A stretch of 6,420 nt of DNA from Anaerolineales bacterium UBA5069 (GCA_002415895.1 DIAV01000396.1:23127-29546), one strand, 5' to 3'. Shown: positions 1 through 6,308, counted from the stretch's first letter. Translations and numbers: made by a program. The notes: generated by a model not told the origin, from the sequence alone.

Positions 1-100
1 AACTACATGCCTTTGTCACGCGGATCGGCCGGGCAACCTCTGCACCCCCCCACGAAGCGCAAATGTCGTCCGGCCGTTCTGAATTGCAGTATAGCCGCAA

Positions 101-132
101 TAAACAGCGTGCGCTGTGTCCTAGCGCACACC
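101..132 (-). terminator. Possible rho-independent terminator after the spike gene
   Basis: On the minus strand a stem with a 7-bp perfect core (AGCGCAC/GTGCGCT; plus-strand arms 109-115 and 123-129), extendable to about 10 bp with G-U pairs, is followed by GUUUAUU. It lies 57 bases after the spike stop. The U tract is short and interrupted, so this is tentative. The rest of 1-188 shows no gene with a credible start on either strand. Confidence 0.35.
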
Positions 133-188
133 CGCGCAAGATTGATCAAGCGATTCTACGACAGGCCGACGCCCGCATAAACAGCAGC

Positions 189-872
189 CTACAGCCACAG
201 CGCGCGCACAATGGCATTGCCTGTGTTGCTGCCCGACGTGCGCCTGATATCGAGGCTGCCATCACTGTTCAAGCGTACCTGATAGATATCGCTGCCCACG
301 GTAACGTTTTGCGTCACACTGCCGCCCAGCGTCAGCGTAGCAGCGCTGTAGGTGGCTGTCGTGCCGCTGCTGATGATGGCCTCTGAACGCACGCTCCTGG
401 ACACAGTGCCTGCGCCGCTGGGGATGAGCGTTTGCGCCGTAGCGCCAATCGCCGTCCTGCTGCAAATCAGCGCGCCACCATTCCCCGTCCACACATGCAG
501 CCGCCCCTGCGGCGCTTCGGTGCCCACACCCACATCGCCCACCCCATTGACGGTAATGCCCTCAATCCCGCGTTCTGCGTCGGATGGGTTGCCCACGCGC
601 CCAGCCACAATGGCCGAATCCAGATCATCCGATTGATAGAGCACCAGCACGCGGTCGCCCGGCGCGTAAGCCACCGTGTGCACCGCGGGGGCATCCACAG
701 TGGCGCCGCCCCCCTGCACATTGAGAATTTCCACATTCACAATGCCGCCCGCCACGCCGCGCACCAGCCCCAGCGCAGCATAGGGCGCTTCGCCAGGATG
801 TGCGCTAGCGCCCATAGACCACCTGTTGAACGAGCCTTCGTCGCTCCCACTGTTCGGCAATCTGTTGGACAT
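189..872 (-). CDS. gpV-like baseplate spike with tail-fibre-like C-terminus
   Basis: A 227-residue protein. Residues 34-97 fit the OB-fold of phage baseplate/spike proteins (gpV, gp5 N-terminal type): GLVRGVAGGIVNVEIL, then APGDRVLVLYQSDDLDSAIVAGRVGNP. Residues 113-127 carry a GVGTEAPQGRLHV motif, the VGIGT...P...LHV pattern that recurs in tail-fibre proteins. The rest (130-227) is Ser/Thr/Gly-rich beta sequence. The start at 872 has AAGGAG nine bases upstream and overlaps the hub gene by 68 bases. A second ATG at 815 (Met20) would overlap by only 11 bases but has a weaker AGGTGG site. Following a hub gene, this is the expected place for the spike that plugs into it. It ends at TAG (189-191). 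Confidence 0.65.
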   Translation of the reverse strand: MSNRLPNSGSDEGSFNRWSMGASAHPGEAPYAALGLVRGVAGGIVNVEILNVQGGGATVDAPAVHTVAYAPGDRVLVLYQSDDLDSAIVAGRVGNPSDAERGIEGITVNGVGDVGVGTEAPQGRLHVWTGNGGALICSRTAIGATAQTLIPSGAGTVSRSVRSEAIISSGTTATYSAATLTLGGSVTQNVTVGSDIYQVRLNSDGSLDIRRTSGSNTGNAIVRALWL

Positions 873-2823
873 AGACAGTCTCTCCTTCAACCTCAATACA
901 CTCTCCCGGCTCCAGCGCAAGGTGCGCCTGCATGTCGAACCAACCGGCGGGCTGCGCATGTGCGATTTCCGCAAGGCGCGCGGCTGCGTGGGCTGCCTGT
1001 GCAGCGCTGTCCAGATTGCGGTTGAGCACATAGAGCGGCATGGCGCGCACCATGGGATCAGCCATGGTCGCCGCTCCCAGTGACCACTCTTCACCCTCCT
1101 CGGGCGCGCCACGCACGGCCAGCCCGTGCACAACCACAAGGCGCGCAGCGCGCGCATCCTCCACCTGCACGTGGTCAAAGATGGGGTGGCCGCCCCAGCC
1201 AAAGGCGGCCTGCGCATCCTCATCTCGTTCGGCTATGCGAATCTCCGGCGCGGCCCCTGCCGCACAGCGACTCCCTACGGCCACCGCGTGTGCGCGCAGA
1301 AGCGCGCGCAGTGCGTGCAGGCCATCCTCACCGCCGCTCCACTGCATGAGCGGCGCGCCGCCCGTTACACCGGTAATCGACGCACCCAATCCCGCCCATG
1401 CAGCCAGCCGCGCCGCGGCGTCGGCGCAAGAAAATGCATCCGGTGCAAACTGGAGGGGCCGGCGCGCCAGAGTGGCAGCCAGCAGGCCCAGCGCATCGAG
1501 CGCCTCTATGTGTACGCCGCGTGCATGGCGCTCCACGCGCACCACCCGCAGGCCCAGCGTCACCGCGCCTGTGTTGCCCCCCTTCGTGCAGCGGCGCGTG
1601 AGCCAGAGACCCCAGCCCGGCCGCACCGCGTCCAGCGCTGTGCCAGGCGCGGCGTGCAGCTCGAGATTTCCGCCTGCGCCGGCGCGCACTTTGTATGTGT
1701 AGGCAATGACAGCGTCGCCGTCCACAGTCACATCGTCGGGGCCACCGCTGGAGAGATGTGCGCTGCTGTATACAGCGGTCAGCCCCACAAGCAACGTCTG
1801 CGCGCCCACCTCCAACGGCGCAAAGTGGCACTCGAGCGGCGCCGCCGGCAACGGCGTCGCGGTCACGGGTGCAGGCTCCTCAATGCGGCAGAGCGAGCCG
1901 CGCACGTTGCCCACGCAGAGATACGCGCGCGCCGCCGACTGCTCCTGGCAGGTATGCAGCCAGCCCCCCAGCCCGCGCCCCACGGCGTGACAGGTGGGAC
2001 GAATGGCCGCATCACCACTTACGAGCCAGACGGTGGCTACAGCGGCGTCACGCGCAGCCAGTGCGCCTGCGTTCGTTACCGTACAGTTGAGCGCGCCCAG
2101 GTGATGAGCGTAGGGGTCAGTTGTGCGCGACCATGCCACCAGCGTCGCCGTGAGGGGGCCGCTCTCCACAATGCCCGCTGCGCACCAGCCGGTGCCATCG
2201 CCATGCACCGGCCACACGCTCCACGCGCCGCTGCCCTGGCGCGATGCGCCGCGCAGGTGCAGGCCGCCGGTGGCTGTGGAGAAATGCACCAGATGCACAT
2301 CGGCTGCGCTCAAGTGGCATGCGCTCACGTCGCCCACCGCGTCGCCGCCGCCATAGACTGTGGCGGCACTGCCCCACGTCGCCCCGCCGTCGCTGCTGGC
2401 ACGTTGATAGATGTTGCCGTCGGGCAACAAGTAGTAGAGATGTGCGGCCGTTCCTGCCACCACAAGCGCCGGCCGTGGTGTGTCGATGCCCGCGCCGGCT
2501 GCAAAGCTCGTCACGCTAACCACGCTGTTGCCCGTCCACGCCAACGCGCTGCCAAGTTCCCCACCCGCGACAAACTGGCAAACCAAGGCGCCCTGCTTCC
2601 ACGAGAGAAAGGCGCGCAGCACGCCGCCGTCCAGCGGCGCGGCCCCTGTAGCAATGCTCTGGTTGTTCCACCCCGCAAGGGCGCCCGGGAAAGCGGCCGT
2701 AGCCTGCCAGGCTGTGCCGGGCGTGCCCCACGCGGTGGAGCGCCCTCCTGCGCGCACGGACAGCGTGTAGCGCGGTGAAACGCTGCCCTGCGCCGCGGCC
2801 AGCGCGACCGTCAGGTCGTTCAC
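805..2823 (-). CDS. Baseplate/tail-hub-like protein with sialidase-like propeller N-terminus
   Basis: A 672-residue protein. Residues 15-315 consist of repeated beta-strand blocks rich in Trp, Gly and Ala. They include one clear Asp-box, S143-S-D145-G-G147-A-T149-W150, the loop signature of sialidase and BNR-type propellers. Residues 335-672 look like a phage hub: the beta-strand segment VIAYTYKVRAG (372-382), helices at 465-515, and a C-terminal end with LEPGECIEVEGETVYVQQI (637-655), as in gpD/gp27-like proteins. This suggests a receptor or glycan-recognising module joined to the hub. The start is the GTG at 2823, overlapping the adaptor stop as GTGA, with GGAGGG nine bases upstream; an ATG 45 bases upstream is less likely. 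The next gene begins inside its 3' end. It has 13 cysteines, unusual for a virion protein. No catalytic sialidase residues could be confirmed, so enzymatic activity is not claimed. Confidence 0.6.
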   Translation of the reverse strand: MNDLTVALAAAQGSVSPRYTLSVRAGGRSTAWGTPGTAWQATAAFPGALAGWNNQSIATGAAPLDGGVLRAFLSWKQGALVCQFVAGGELGSALAWTGNSVVSVTSFAAGAGIDTPRPALVVAGTAAHLYYLLPDGNIYQRASSDGGATWGSAATVYGGGDAVGDVSACHLSAADVHLVHFSTATGGLHLRGASRQGSGAWSVWPVHGDGTGWCAAGIVESGPLTATLVAWSRTTDPYAHHLGALNCTVTNAGALAARDAAVATVWLVSGDAAIRPTCHAVGRGLGGWLHTCQEQSAARAYLCVGNVRGSLCRIEEPAPVTATPLPAAPLECHFAPLEVGAQTLLVGLTAVYSSAHLSSGGPDDVTVDGDAVIAYTYKVRAGAGGNLELHAAPGTALDAVRPGWGLWLTRRCTKGGNTGAVTLGLRVVRVERHARGVHIEALDALGLLAATLARRPLQFAPDAFSCADAAARLAAWAGLGASITGVTGGAPLMQWSGGEDGLHALRALLRAHAVAVGSRCAAGAAPEIRIAERDEDAQAAFGWGGHPIFDHVQVEDARAARLVVVHGLAVRGAPEEGEEWSLGAATMADPMVRAMPLYVLNRNLDSAAQAAHAAARLAEIAHAQPAGWFDMQAHLALEPGECIEVEGETVYVQQIAEQWERRRLVQQVVYGR
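882..887 (-). promoter_or_regulatory. Ribosome-binding site of the spike gene inside the hub coding region
   Basis: AAGGAG on the minus strand, nine bases before the ATG at 872. It sits in codons of the hub C-terminal VEVEGETV region and decides the 872 start over the ATG at 815. Confidence 0.6.
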
Positions 2824-3434
2824 AGCCCCACCCCCTCCCAAACAGGATTTGCCTCGCTGCGCGTGCACGCCAGCAATTCCACAAAGAACGCGCGCTCAAG
2901 CTCCGTTGCCCACGCGCGCAACCGCTCCACGCTATCCGCGGGCAAGGCCGGGTTCTCAATTGCCTGGCGCGCCCGCAGTTGCGCGGCATAACAGGCGCCA
3001 CCCATTGCCAGCGTGGCGCGCAGCGCAGCGGGAACCGTTGTCGCCGTTGCACCATCCAGCCCCTCAAGACTGTGCGTCTTGCGATAGCGCACGCGCAGCG
3101 CATCGCCCACAGCCGGACAGCCGCTGCGCAGCCGCACGCGCCCAACCTCGCCCAGCGTGCGCCAGCGCTGCGCCGCCACCTCAAATGGCTGCTCCTCCAT
3201 CCAGGGCCACGCCAGCCCTGTCACTTCGAGCAAACCAGGCAGCACGCTCACATCCTGATCAGCGCCGGCCACACTCACCGTGTGTGTGGCTTCATAGACC
3301 GGGCCAAAGCGATCCAGCGCACGCAGCGATCGGCGCAGCGCCTCGTCCAGCAGCGCATCGCTCCACGTTGCGCCGTCGTCCGATGCCAATGCAGCCAGAA
3401 CTTCGGCGCGCAGCGCAACCAACGTGAATGGCAT
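2820..3434 (-). CDS. Putative head-tail adaptor / connector protein
   Basis: A 204-residue protein. Its layout resembles phage adaptor proteins that sit under the portal: an N-terminal helical segment (3-42, beginning with FTLVALRAEVLAAL), a central beta region (48-118, with VSVLPGLLEVTGLAWPW and ALRVRYRKTHSL), then long helices (132-192). The sequence TTVPAALRATLAMGGACYAAQ (132-152) fits the helix seen in that type, where the chain packs around a ring. The ATG at 3434 has a perfect AGGAGG five bases upstream; the frame stays open further 5' through the hairpin, but no ribosome-binding site supports a longer form. Its TGA overlaps the GTG of the hub gene in GTGA, implying translational coupling. 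The assignment rests on fold pattern and gene order; a tail-completion protein is the main alternative. Confidence 0.5.
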   Translation of the reverse strand: MPFTLVALRAEVLAALASDDGATWSDALLDEALRRSLRALDRFGPVYEATHTVSVAGADQDVSVLPGLLEVTGLAWPWMEEQPFEVAAQRWRTLGEVGRVRLRSGCPAVGDALRVRYRKTHSLEGLDGATATTVPAALRATLAMGGACYAAQLRARQAIENPALPADSVERLRAWATELERAFFVELLACTRSEANPVWEGVGL

Positions 3435-3439
3435 AATTG

Positions 3440-3445
3440 CCTCCT
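3440..3445 (-). promoter_or_regulatory. Consensus Shine-Dalgarno site that fixes the adaptor start
   Basis: AGGAGG on the minus strand, five bases from the ATG at 3434. It is the strongest ribosome-binding site in the window and lies 12 bases past the hairpin at 3458-3510. It excludes the longer open-frame start at 3551, which would translate through the hairpin. Confidence 0.75.
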
Positions 3446-3457
3446 GTTGCTGTGGGC

Positions 3458-3510
3458 GGCGTGGACGGTTGACACGCCTGACGACAGCAGGGATGTCAAC
3501 CGTCCACGCC
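3458..3510 (-). promoter_or_regulatory. Long perfect hairpin between decoration-like and adaptor genes
   Basis: A 17-bp perfect inverted repeat (3458-3474 with 3494-3510; core GGCGTGGACGGTTGACA) encloses a 19-base loop that can form a further CCTG/CAGG stem. It begins 20 bases after the decoration-like gene's stop. No run of U follows it, so it is not a standard terminator. An mRNA-stabilising or processing hairpin, or a partial attenuator setting the ratio of shell protein to connector, fits better. Confidence 0.7.
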
Positions 3511-3529
3511 ACCGCAAAGAATTCTTCCG

Positions 3530-3892
3530 CTAGTCCGCCGACGGCAGGCAATAGAGAACGAGCGTATAGTCGGCTGTGGGCGTCGTACCCCCGGCAAAGT
3601 TGAGGTCCACCGAGACAACGCTGCCGCGGGCAATGGTCACGGGGTCAGCGCTGCCGCCCACCGCCGTCGACTTCCACTCACCCACAACACCCGCCGTGTT
3701 CGCGGCCAAAGCCGTAATCACACCCACACCGTCATCATTCAGATCCACGTTAAAACCGGCCGGCGCGCCCGAAAATACAAAGGGACAGAGGCTCATCCCC
3801 ACAACCGTAAAGCCCTGCAAGGCCGTAAACTTGTGATAGTTGTTGTTCGCGCTGGCGCTCTTGGCCGCCAGCGTCATGATGTTGGGCAGCAT
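3530..3892 (-). CDS. Small beta-rich protein, possible capsid decoration protein
   Basis: A 120-residue protein directly after the capsid gene, a position commonly held by head decoration or cement proteins. I do not recognise its family. It is mostly small and hydrophobic residues alternating with Gly/Thr/Ser, consistent with a beta sandwich, and it has no signal peptide. Residues 50-55 (DLNDDG) match a calcium-binding loop of the DxNxDG type. The start is the ATG at 3892, preceded by AAGGAG with seven bases of spacing. An ATG 48 bases further upstream lies next to the repeats without a ribosome-binding site and was not chosen. The gene is isolated on both sides by repeats and a hairpin, which suggests separately tuned expression. 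The decoration role is inferred from position and composition; a minor structural or fibre-like protein is the alternative. Confidence 0.5.
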   Translation of the reverse strand: MLPNIMTLAAKSASANNNYHKFTALQGFTVVGMSLCPFVFSGAPAGFNVDLNDDGVGVITALAANTAGVVGEWKSTAVGGSADPVTIARGSVVSVDLNFAGGTTPTADYTLVLYCLPSAD

Positions 3893-3940
3893 CCCTTGTC
3901 TCCTTGGTAAATACGCTAGATTAGTGTTGATTCTGTTCAT

Positions 3941-4020
3941 TGACGGGTTGATTGGTTGACGGGTTGATTGGTTGACGGGTTGAATAGTTGATTGGTTGAA
4001 TAGCTGATTGGTTGAGGGGG
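3941..4020. repeat. Degenerate tandem octamer array (consensus TGANNGGT)
   Basis: Ten head-to-tail 8-base units on the plus strand. Those from 3941 to 3980 alternate TGACGGGT and TGATTGGT. The later units drift (TGAATAGT, TGAATAGC) and the array ends in TGAGGGGG. It lies between the capsid and decoration-like genes. It is the reverse complement of the array at 4046-4101, so the two can pair in RNA or single-stranded DNA. Confidence 0.9.
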
Positions 4021-4045
4021 GTCAACCAGTTACCAGTTACTACTT

Positions 4046-4101
4046 ACCAATCAACCAATCAACCAATCAACCAATCAACCAATCAACCAATCAACCAATC
4101 A
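4046..4101. repeat. Perfect tandem octamer array, seven copies of ACCAATCA
   Basis: Seven identical 8-base units begin at 4046, 12 bases after the capsid gene's stop in the direction of transcription. They are the reverse complement of TGATTGGT in the neighbouring array. The 25-base spacer (4021-4045) itself contains a 7-base direct repeat (ACCAGTT twice). Perfect identity here against degeneracy in the other array points to recent expansion. Confidence 0.95.
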
Positions 4102-4113
4102 ACCCCCTTCACC

Positions 4114-5553
4114 CTACCCCGCCACCACGTTGCGGCCAACGCCCACATGTGTGGTCACACCGTAGGCCCACCAGTCGCGCACCTTCACCGGCAGCGTGTC
4201 ATGGCTGAAGAGCAACCCGGAAGTCTCCGAGCGCACCTCAAAGAGTTCGGGCAGCGCATGCACACCCCCCGCCGGCGCGTTGGCATAGGCCATCACAAGC
4301 ACAGGGTGCAGGCGCGGGTCCACAATGTAGGCCCAGTCGGTCGCATCACTCCACTCGGGCACAACCACAGGCACGGGCCGCGGATCGCCCGGGCGCGTCA
4401 TCGCGTAGATGTTCGGCTCCTGCGCGGTGCCGGCTGCGTTGGGCTTGCCCACATCGCCGCTGCCATAGCCAAACGCCGCCAACGCGTCGTCATAGAGTTC
4501 AATCGGCACAAGGCAGTAGGTGGGCCACAGCGCCAGCGGCTTGCCTGAACCGGGCAATACCTGCTCAAAGATACGTGTGCGCGCTGCTTCCCACGCGCCA
4601 CTCCCGAAAGCTGCTGTGTCCTGATTGCCATGGTTCGCGTGGAAGAGCGCCGTGCTGTCATCGGCCAGTGTGGGGTTGGCCGTGAAGACCGACGCAATCG
4701 CCGCCGACCGCCGCCGGATGGCCGCCTGCACCAGCAGCCGCGGGATGGCCTGGATGCGCGCCAGTTCGCTGCGCCGAATCATCTCCAGCGTTATGCCCAC
4801 GTAGGAACCGTACTTCTGGAAGCTGGCCGTCTCCTTGCTGTCGCCCGTGGTGGCCTCGGTGTAGGCTGCGCCTTCGGCCACACTGGGCAGCGTAGCCAGC
4901 CCATCCATGTGGATCAACTGCAACTGCTGCGTGCTGCCATCGTGGGGGAGTACATGCACAATCTGCTCGTACCAGCGATAGGTAAGCAGGTTGTCATAGT
5001 GAAGCATGACCGCCTTGTTGAGTGCGTTCACCGCCATGCCCGCGAGCGTGCCCGAGTTGGCCGATTGCAGGCGTGCGTAGTCTGGATTGAAGACACCCCA
5101 GAAGTTGACGTCCCCAGTAATCGCCAGGTAGAGATCGCGCAGATTGCGCATGTGTGGTGGCGGCATGGGCGTGCGCACATCGCCCATTAGCCAGTCCAAC
5201 GCCCCCTGCACCTCATCTGCGGCCGTGCGCATGGCCGCGATGACAGGAAACGTGTCATGCACAATGGCCCGCGCGCCACTTTGCGCGGCACTCTGCCCAA
5301 CCCCATAAACCGGCGCACGCACGCCGCCCAGCGCGGCCTCGGCCTGTTGCTGCGCGGCGATCAGCCCGCGCACCTGCGCCGGTGACTGTGCCTCCACCCC
5401 GCCGGATGCACCGCCAAGCGCCGAGCGCACAACGGCGCGCCCGCCCTGGCTTAGCCCGGCGCGCGCCAGCATCCCCTCCACGGCCTCAGCGCGCAGCGCC
5501 TGGGTCCACTCGCTTTCACTGTCATTTGATGTCTCGTGCAGTGCCTCTTCCAT
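4114..5553 (-). CDS. Probable nested gene: internal-start scaffold plus major capsid protein
   Basis: Codon 251 of the fusion is an ATG preceded by AAGGAG with eight bases between them, a better ribosome-binding site than the GGAG at the fusion's own start. Starting here gives a 479-residue product that begins MEEALHETSN. It lacks the protease and linker but keeps the helical scaffold-like segment and the whole capsid domain. This would solve the stoichiometry problem, since a shell needs hundreds of capsid subunits and few proteases. It parallels the nested protease/scaffold genes of lambda (C and Nu3), although here the nested product includes the capsid protein itself. The start site is seen in the sequence; its use is inferred. 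Confidence 0.6.
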   Translation of the reverse strand: MEEALHETSNDSESEWTQALRAEAVEGMLARAGLSQGGRAVVRSALGGASGGVEAQSPAQVRGLIAAQQQAEAALGGVRAPVYGVGQSAAQSGARAIVHDTFPVIAAMRTAADEVQGALDWLMGDVRTPMPPPHMRNLRDLYLAITGDVNFWGVFNPDYARLQSANSGTLAGMAVNALNKAVMLHYDNLLTYRWYEQIVHVLPHDGSTQQLQLIHMDGLATLPSVAEGAAYTEATTGDSKETASFQKYGSYVGITLEMIRRSELARIQAIPRLLVQAAIRRRSAAIASVFTANPTLADDSTALFHANHGNQDTAAFGSGAWEAARTRIFEQVLPGSGKPLALWPTYCLVPIELYDDALAAFGYGSGDVGKPNAAGTAQEPNIYAMTRPGDPRPVPVVVPEWSDATDWAYIVDPRLHPVLVMAYANAPAGGVHALPELFEVRSETSGLLFSHDTLPVKVRDWWAYGVTTHVGVGRNVVAG

Positions 5554-6303
5554 CTTTGTTGCTCCTTGCGGCAGTGCCGCCAAAAAGTCCTCTTCCATGG
5601 CCCAGCTACCGCGCTCGCCCCCTGCATGCGCGCGGCTGCTATCCACCCACTCCCGACTGTTTGCACCTCCCTCGACCCCACTGCCTGCCGTTCTGCTGCT
5701 CACTGCCCACGCTTGATTGCCTACACGAATTACCTCCGTTCCTTCTACAGCCGGTGCATTGACCGCCGACACCTCCTTGCCCACAACGCCCCGAAAAAGC
5801 AGCTCGCAGCGCTTGCGCACGGCCCCATGCCCATGTCCGCCCACGCCGCCCTCCCCATATTTGCGCCCAGGCTTGTGGCTGCACACGCCCCACTCCTTGC
5901 CGCACACCGAGCACTGCACCTCGTCGTAGTACCAGGAAACAGAGAAGCGATCCATCTGCCCCTCCAAAAAGGCGCGTATGTCGCGCTGCGTCGTCAGGCG
6001 AATCGTCTGCCGGATGGCAGGGCCATCAAGCACGCTGCTCACCACTATCCCCGCACGTGCATCGACGCTTTCCACGGCGTGGTCGCGCAGGAATGGCACG
6101 CCCACAAAGGAGGCCGCAAAACCCGACAGTTCCGCAGCAGCAATGCGCAGGTGATTGCGGTTGGGCCCCGCCCGAAAGACAATGGCCTCAAATTCAAGTT
6201 CGGGCAGTGCGCCCTCGGCGGCGCGACGCAACAATTCGCCGCGCCGCTCCCGCCCCAGCGTGCCCAGCGCCGCACCTGCCACCGGGTTGCTCCAGATGTT
6301 CAT
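4114..6303 (-). CDS. Prohead protease / scaffold-like linker / major capsid protein fusion
   Basis: A 729-residue polyprotein that would supply both the head maturation protease and the shell subunit. Residues 36-190 look like an S78/gp21-type prohead protease: His75 in the FLRDH motif and Ser121 in RFSVSW fit the catalytic His and Ser, and the EVSAVNAPA stretch (177-185) matches the conserved end of that fold. A Cys/His cluster (C131, C134, C141, H143) is inserted after the serine. Residues 190-250 are a low-complexity Gly/Ser/Arg linker. Residues 251-380 are charged and helix-prone, as in a scaffold or delta domain. Residues 382-729 resemble gpT-type/HK97-fold capsid proteins, notably the helix-rich 498-545 region followed by DDSTALFHANHGN (548-560). 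The ATG at 6303 has GGAG five bases upstream. Protease-capsid fusions are known in phages. The fusion is certain from the open frame; the exact capsid family is less so. Confidence 0.85.
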   Translation of the reverse strand: MNIWSNPVAGAALGTLGRERRGELLRRAAEGALPELEFEAIVFRAGPNRNHLRIAAAELSGFAASFVGVPFLRDHAVESVDARAGIVVSSVLDGPAIRQTIRLTTQRDIRAFLEGQMDRFSVSWYYDEVQCSVCGKEWGVCSHKPGRKYGEGGVGGHGHGAVRKRCELLFRGVVGKEVSAVNAPAVEGTEVIRVGNQAWAVSSRTAGSGVEGGANSREWVDSSRAHAGGERGSWAMEEDFLAALPQGATKMEEALHETSNDSESEWTQALRAEAVEGMLARAGLSQGGRAVVRSALGGASGGVEAQSPAQVRGLIAAQQQAEAALGGVRAPVYGVGQSAAQSGARAIVHDTFPVIAAMRTAADEVQGALDWLMGDVRTPMPPPHMRNLRDLYLAITGDVNFWGVFNPDYARLQSANSGTLAGMAVNALNKAVMLHYDNLLTYRWYEQIVHVLPHDGSTQQLQLIHMDGLATLPSVAEGAAYTEATTGDSKETASFQKYGSYVGITLEMIRRSELARIQAIPRLLVQAAIRRRSAAIASVFTANPTLADDSTALFHANHGNQDTAAFGSGAWEAARTRIFEQVLPGSGKPLALWPTYCLVPIELYDDALAAFGYGSGDVGKPNAAGTAQEPNIYAMTRPGDPRPVPVVVPEWSDATDWAYIVDPRLHPVLVMAYANAPAGGVHALPELFEVRSETSGLLFSHDTLPVKVRDWWAYGVTTHVGVGRNVVAG
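5562..5567 (-). promoter_or_regulatory. Internal Shine-Dalgarno site for the nested capsid start
   Basis: Read on the minus strand this is AAGGAG, eight bases before the ATG at 5553-5551. It lies within protease-linker coding sequence and encodes part of the QGATK stretch before Met251. The same AAGGAG core with 7-9 base spacing precedes the decoration-like and spike genes in this window, so it matches the local style of initiation. Confidence 0.6.
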
Positions 6304-6308
6304 GTTGG

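Noticed and set aside
1..188. A further small gene after the spike, including read-through of the spike TAG
   Set aside because: In-frame read-through adds only ten residues before another stop. The other short frames lack a ribosome-binding site and any recognisable sequence.
1126..2778. Long plus-strand open frame of 550 codons opposite the hub gene
   Set aside because: Its product is Arg/Ala/His/Cys-rich with no recognisable motif. It lies antisense to a gene with clear domains, an SD and coupling. GC-rich coding DNA commonly leaves such open antisense frames.
3458..3510. Hairpin as a standard rho-independent terminator
   Set aside because: No U tract follows on either strand, and a strong start for the next gene in the same direction lies immediately downstream.
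3893..3940. Longer N-terminus for the decoration-like protein (ATG at 3940)
   Set aside because: No ribosome-binding site is present there because the upstream DNA is the octamer array. The ATG at 3892 has AAGGAG at ideal spacing.
3941..4101. CRISPR array
   Set aside because: The units are 8 bases, contiguous and without spacers, and the two halves face opposite ways. This is a simple tandem repeat.
4008..4548. Plus-strand frames starting in the octamer arrays, encoding repeated Asn-Gln-Pro-Ile-type residues
   Set aside because: The repeat peptides simply reflect the tandem octamers, and the remainder is antisense to the capsid gene.
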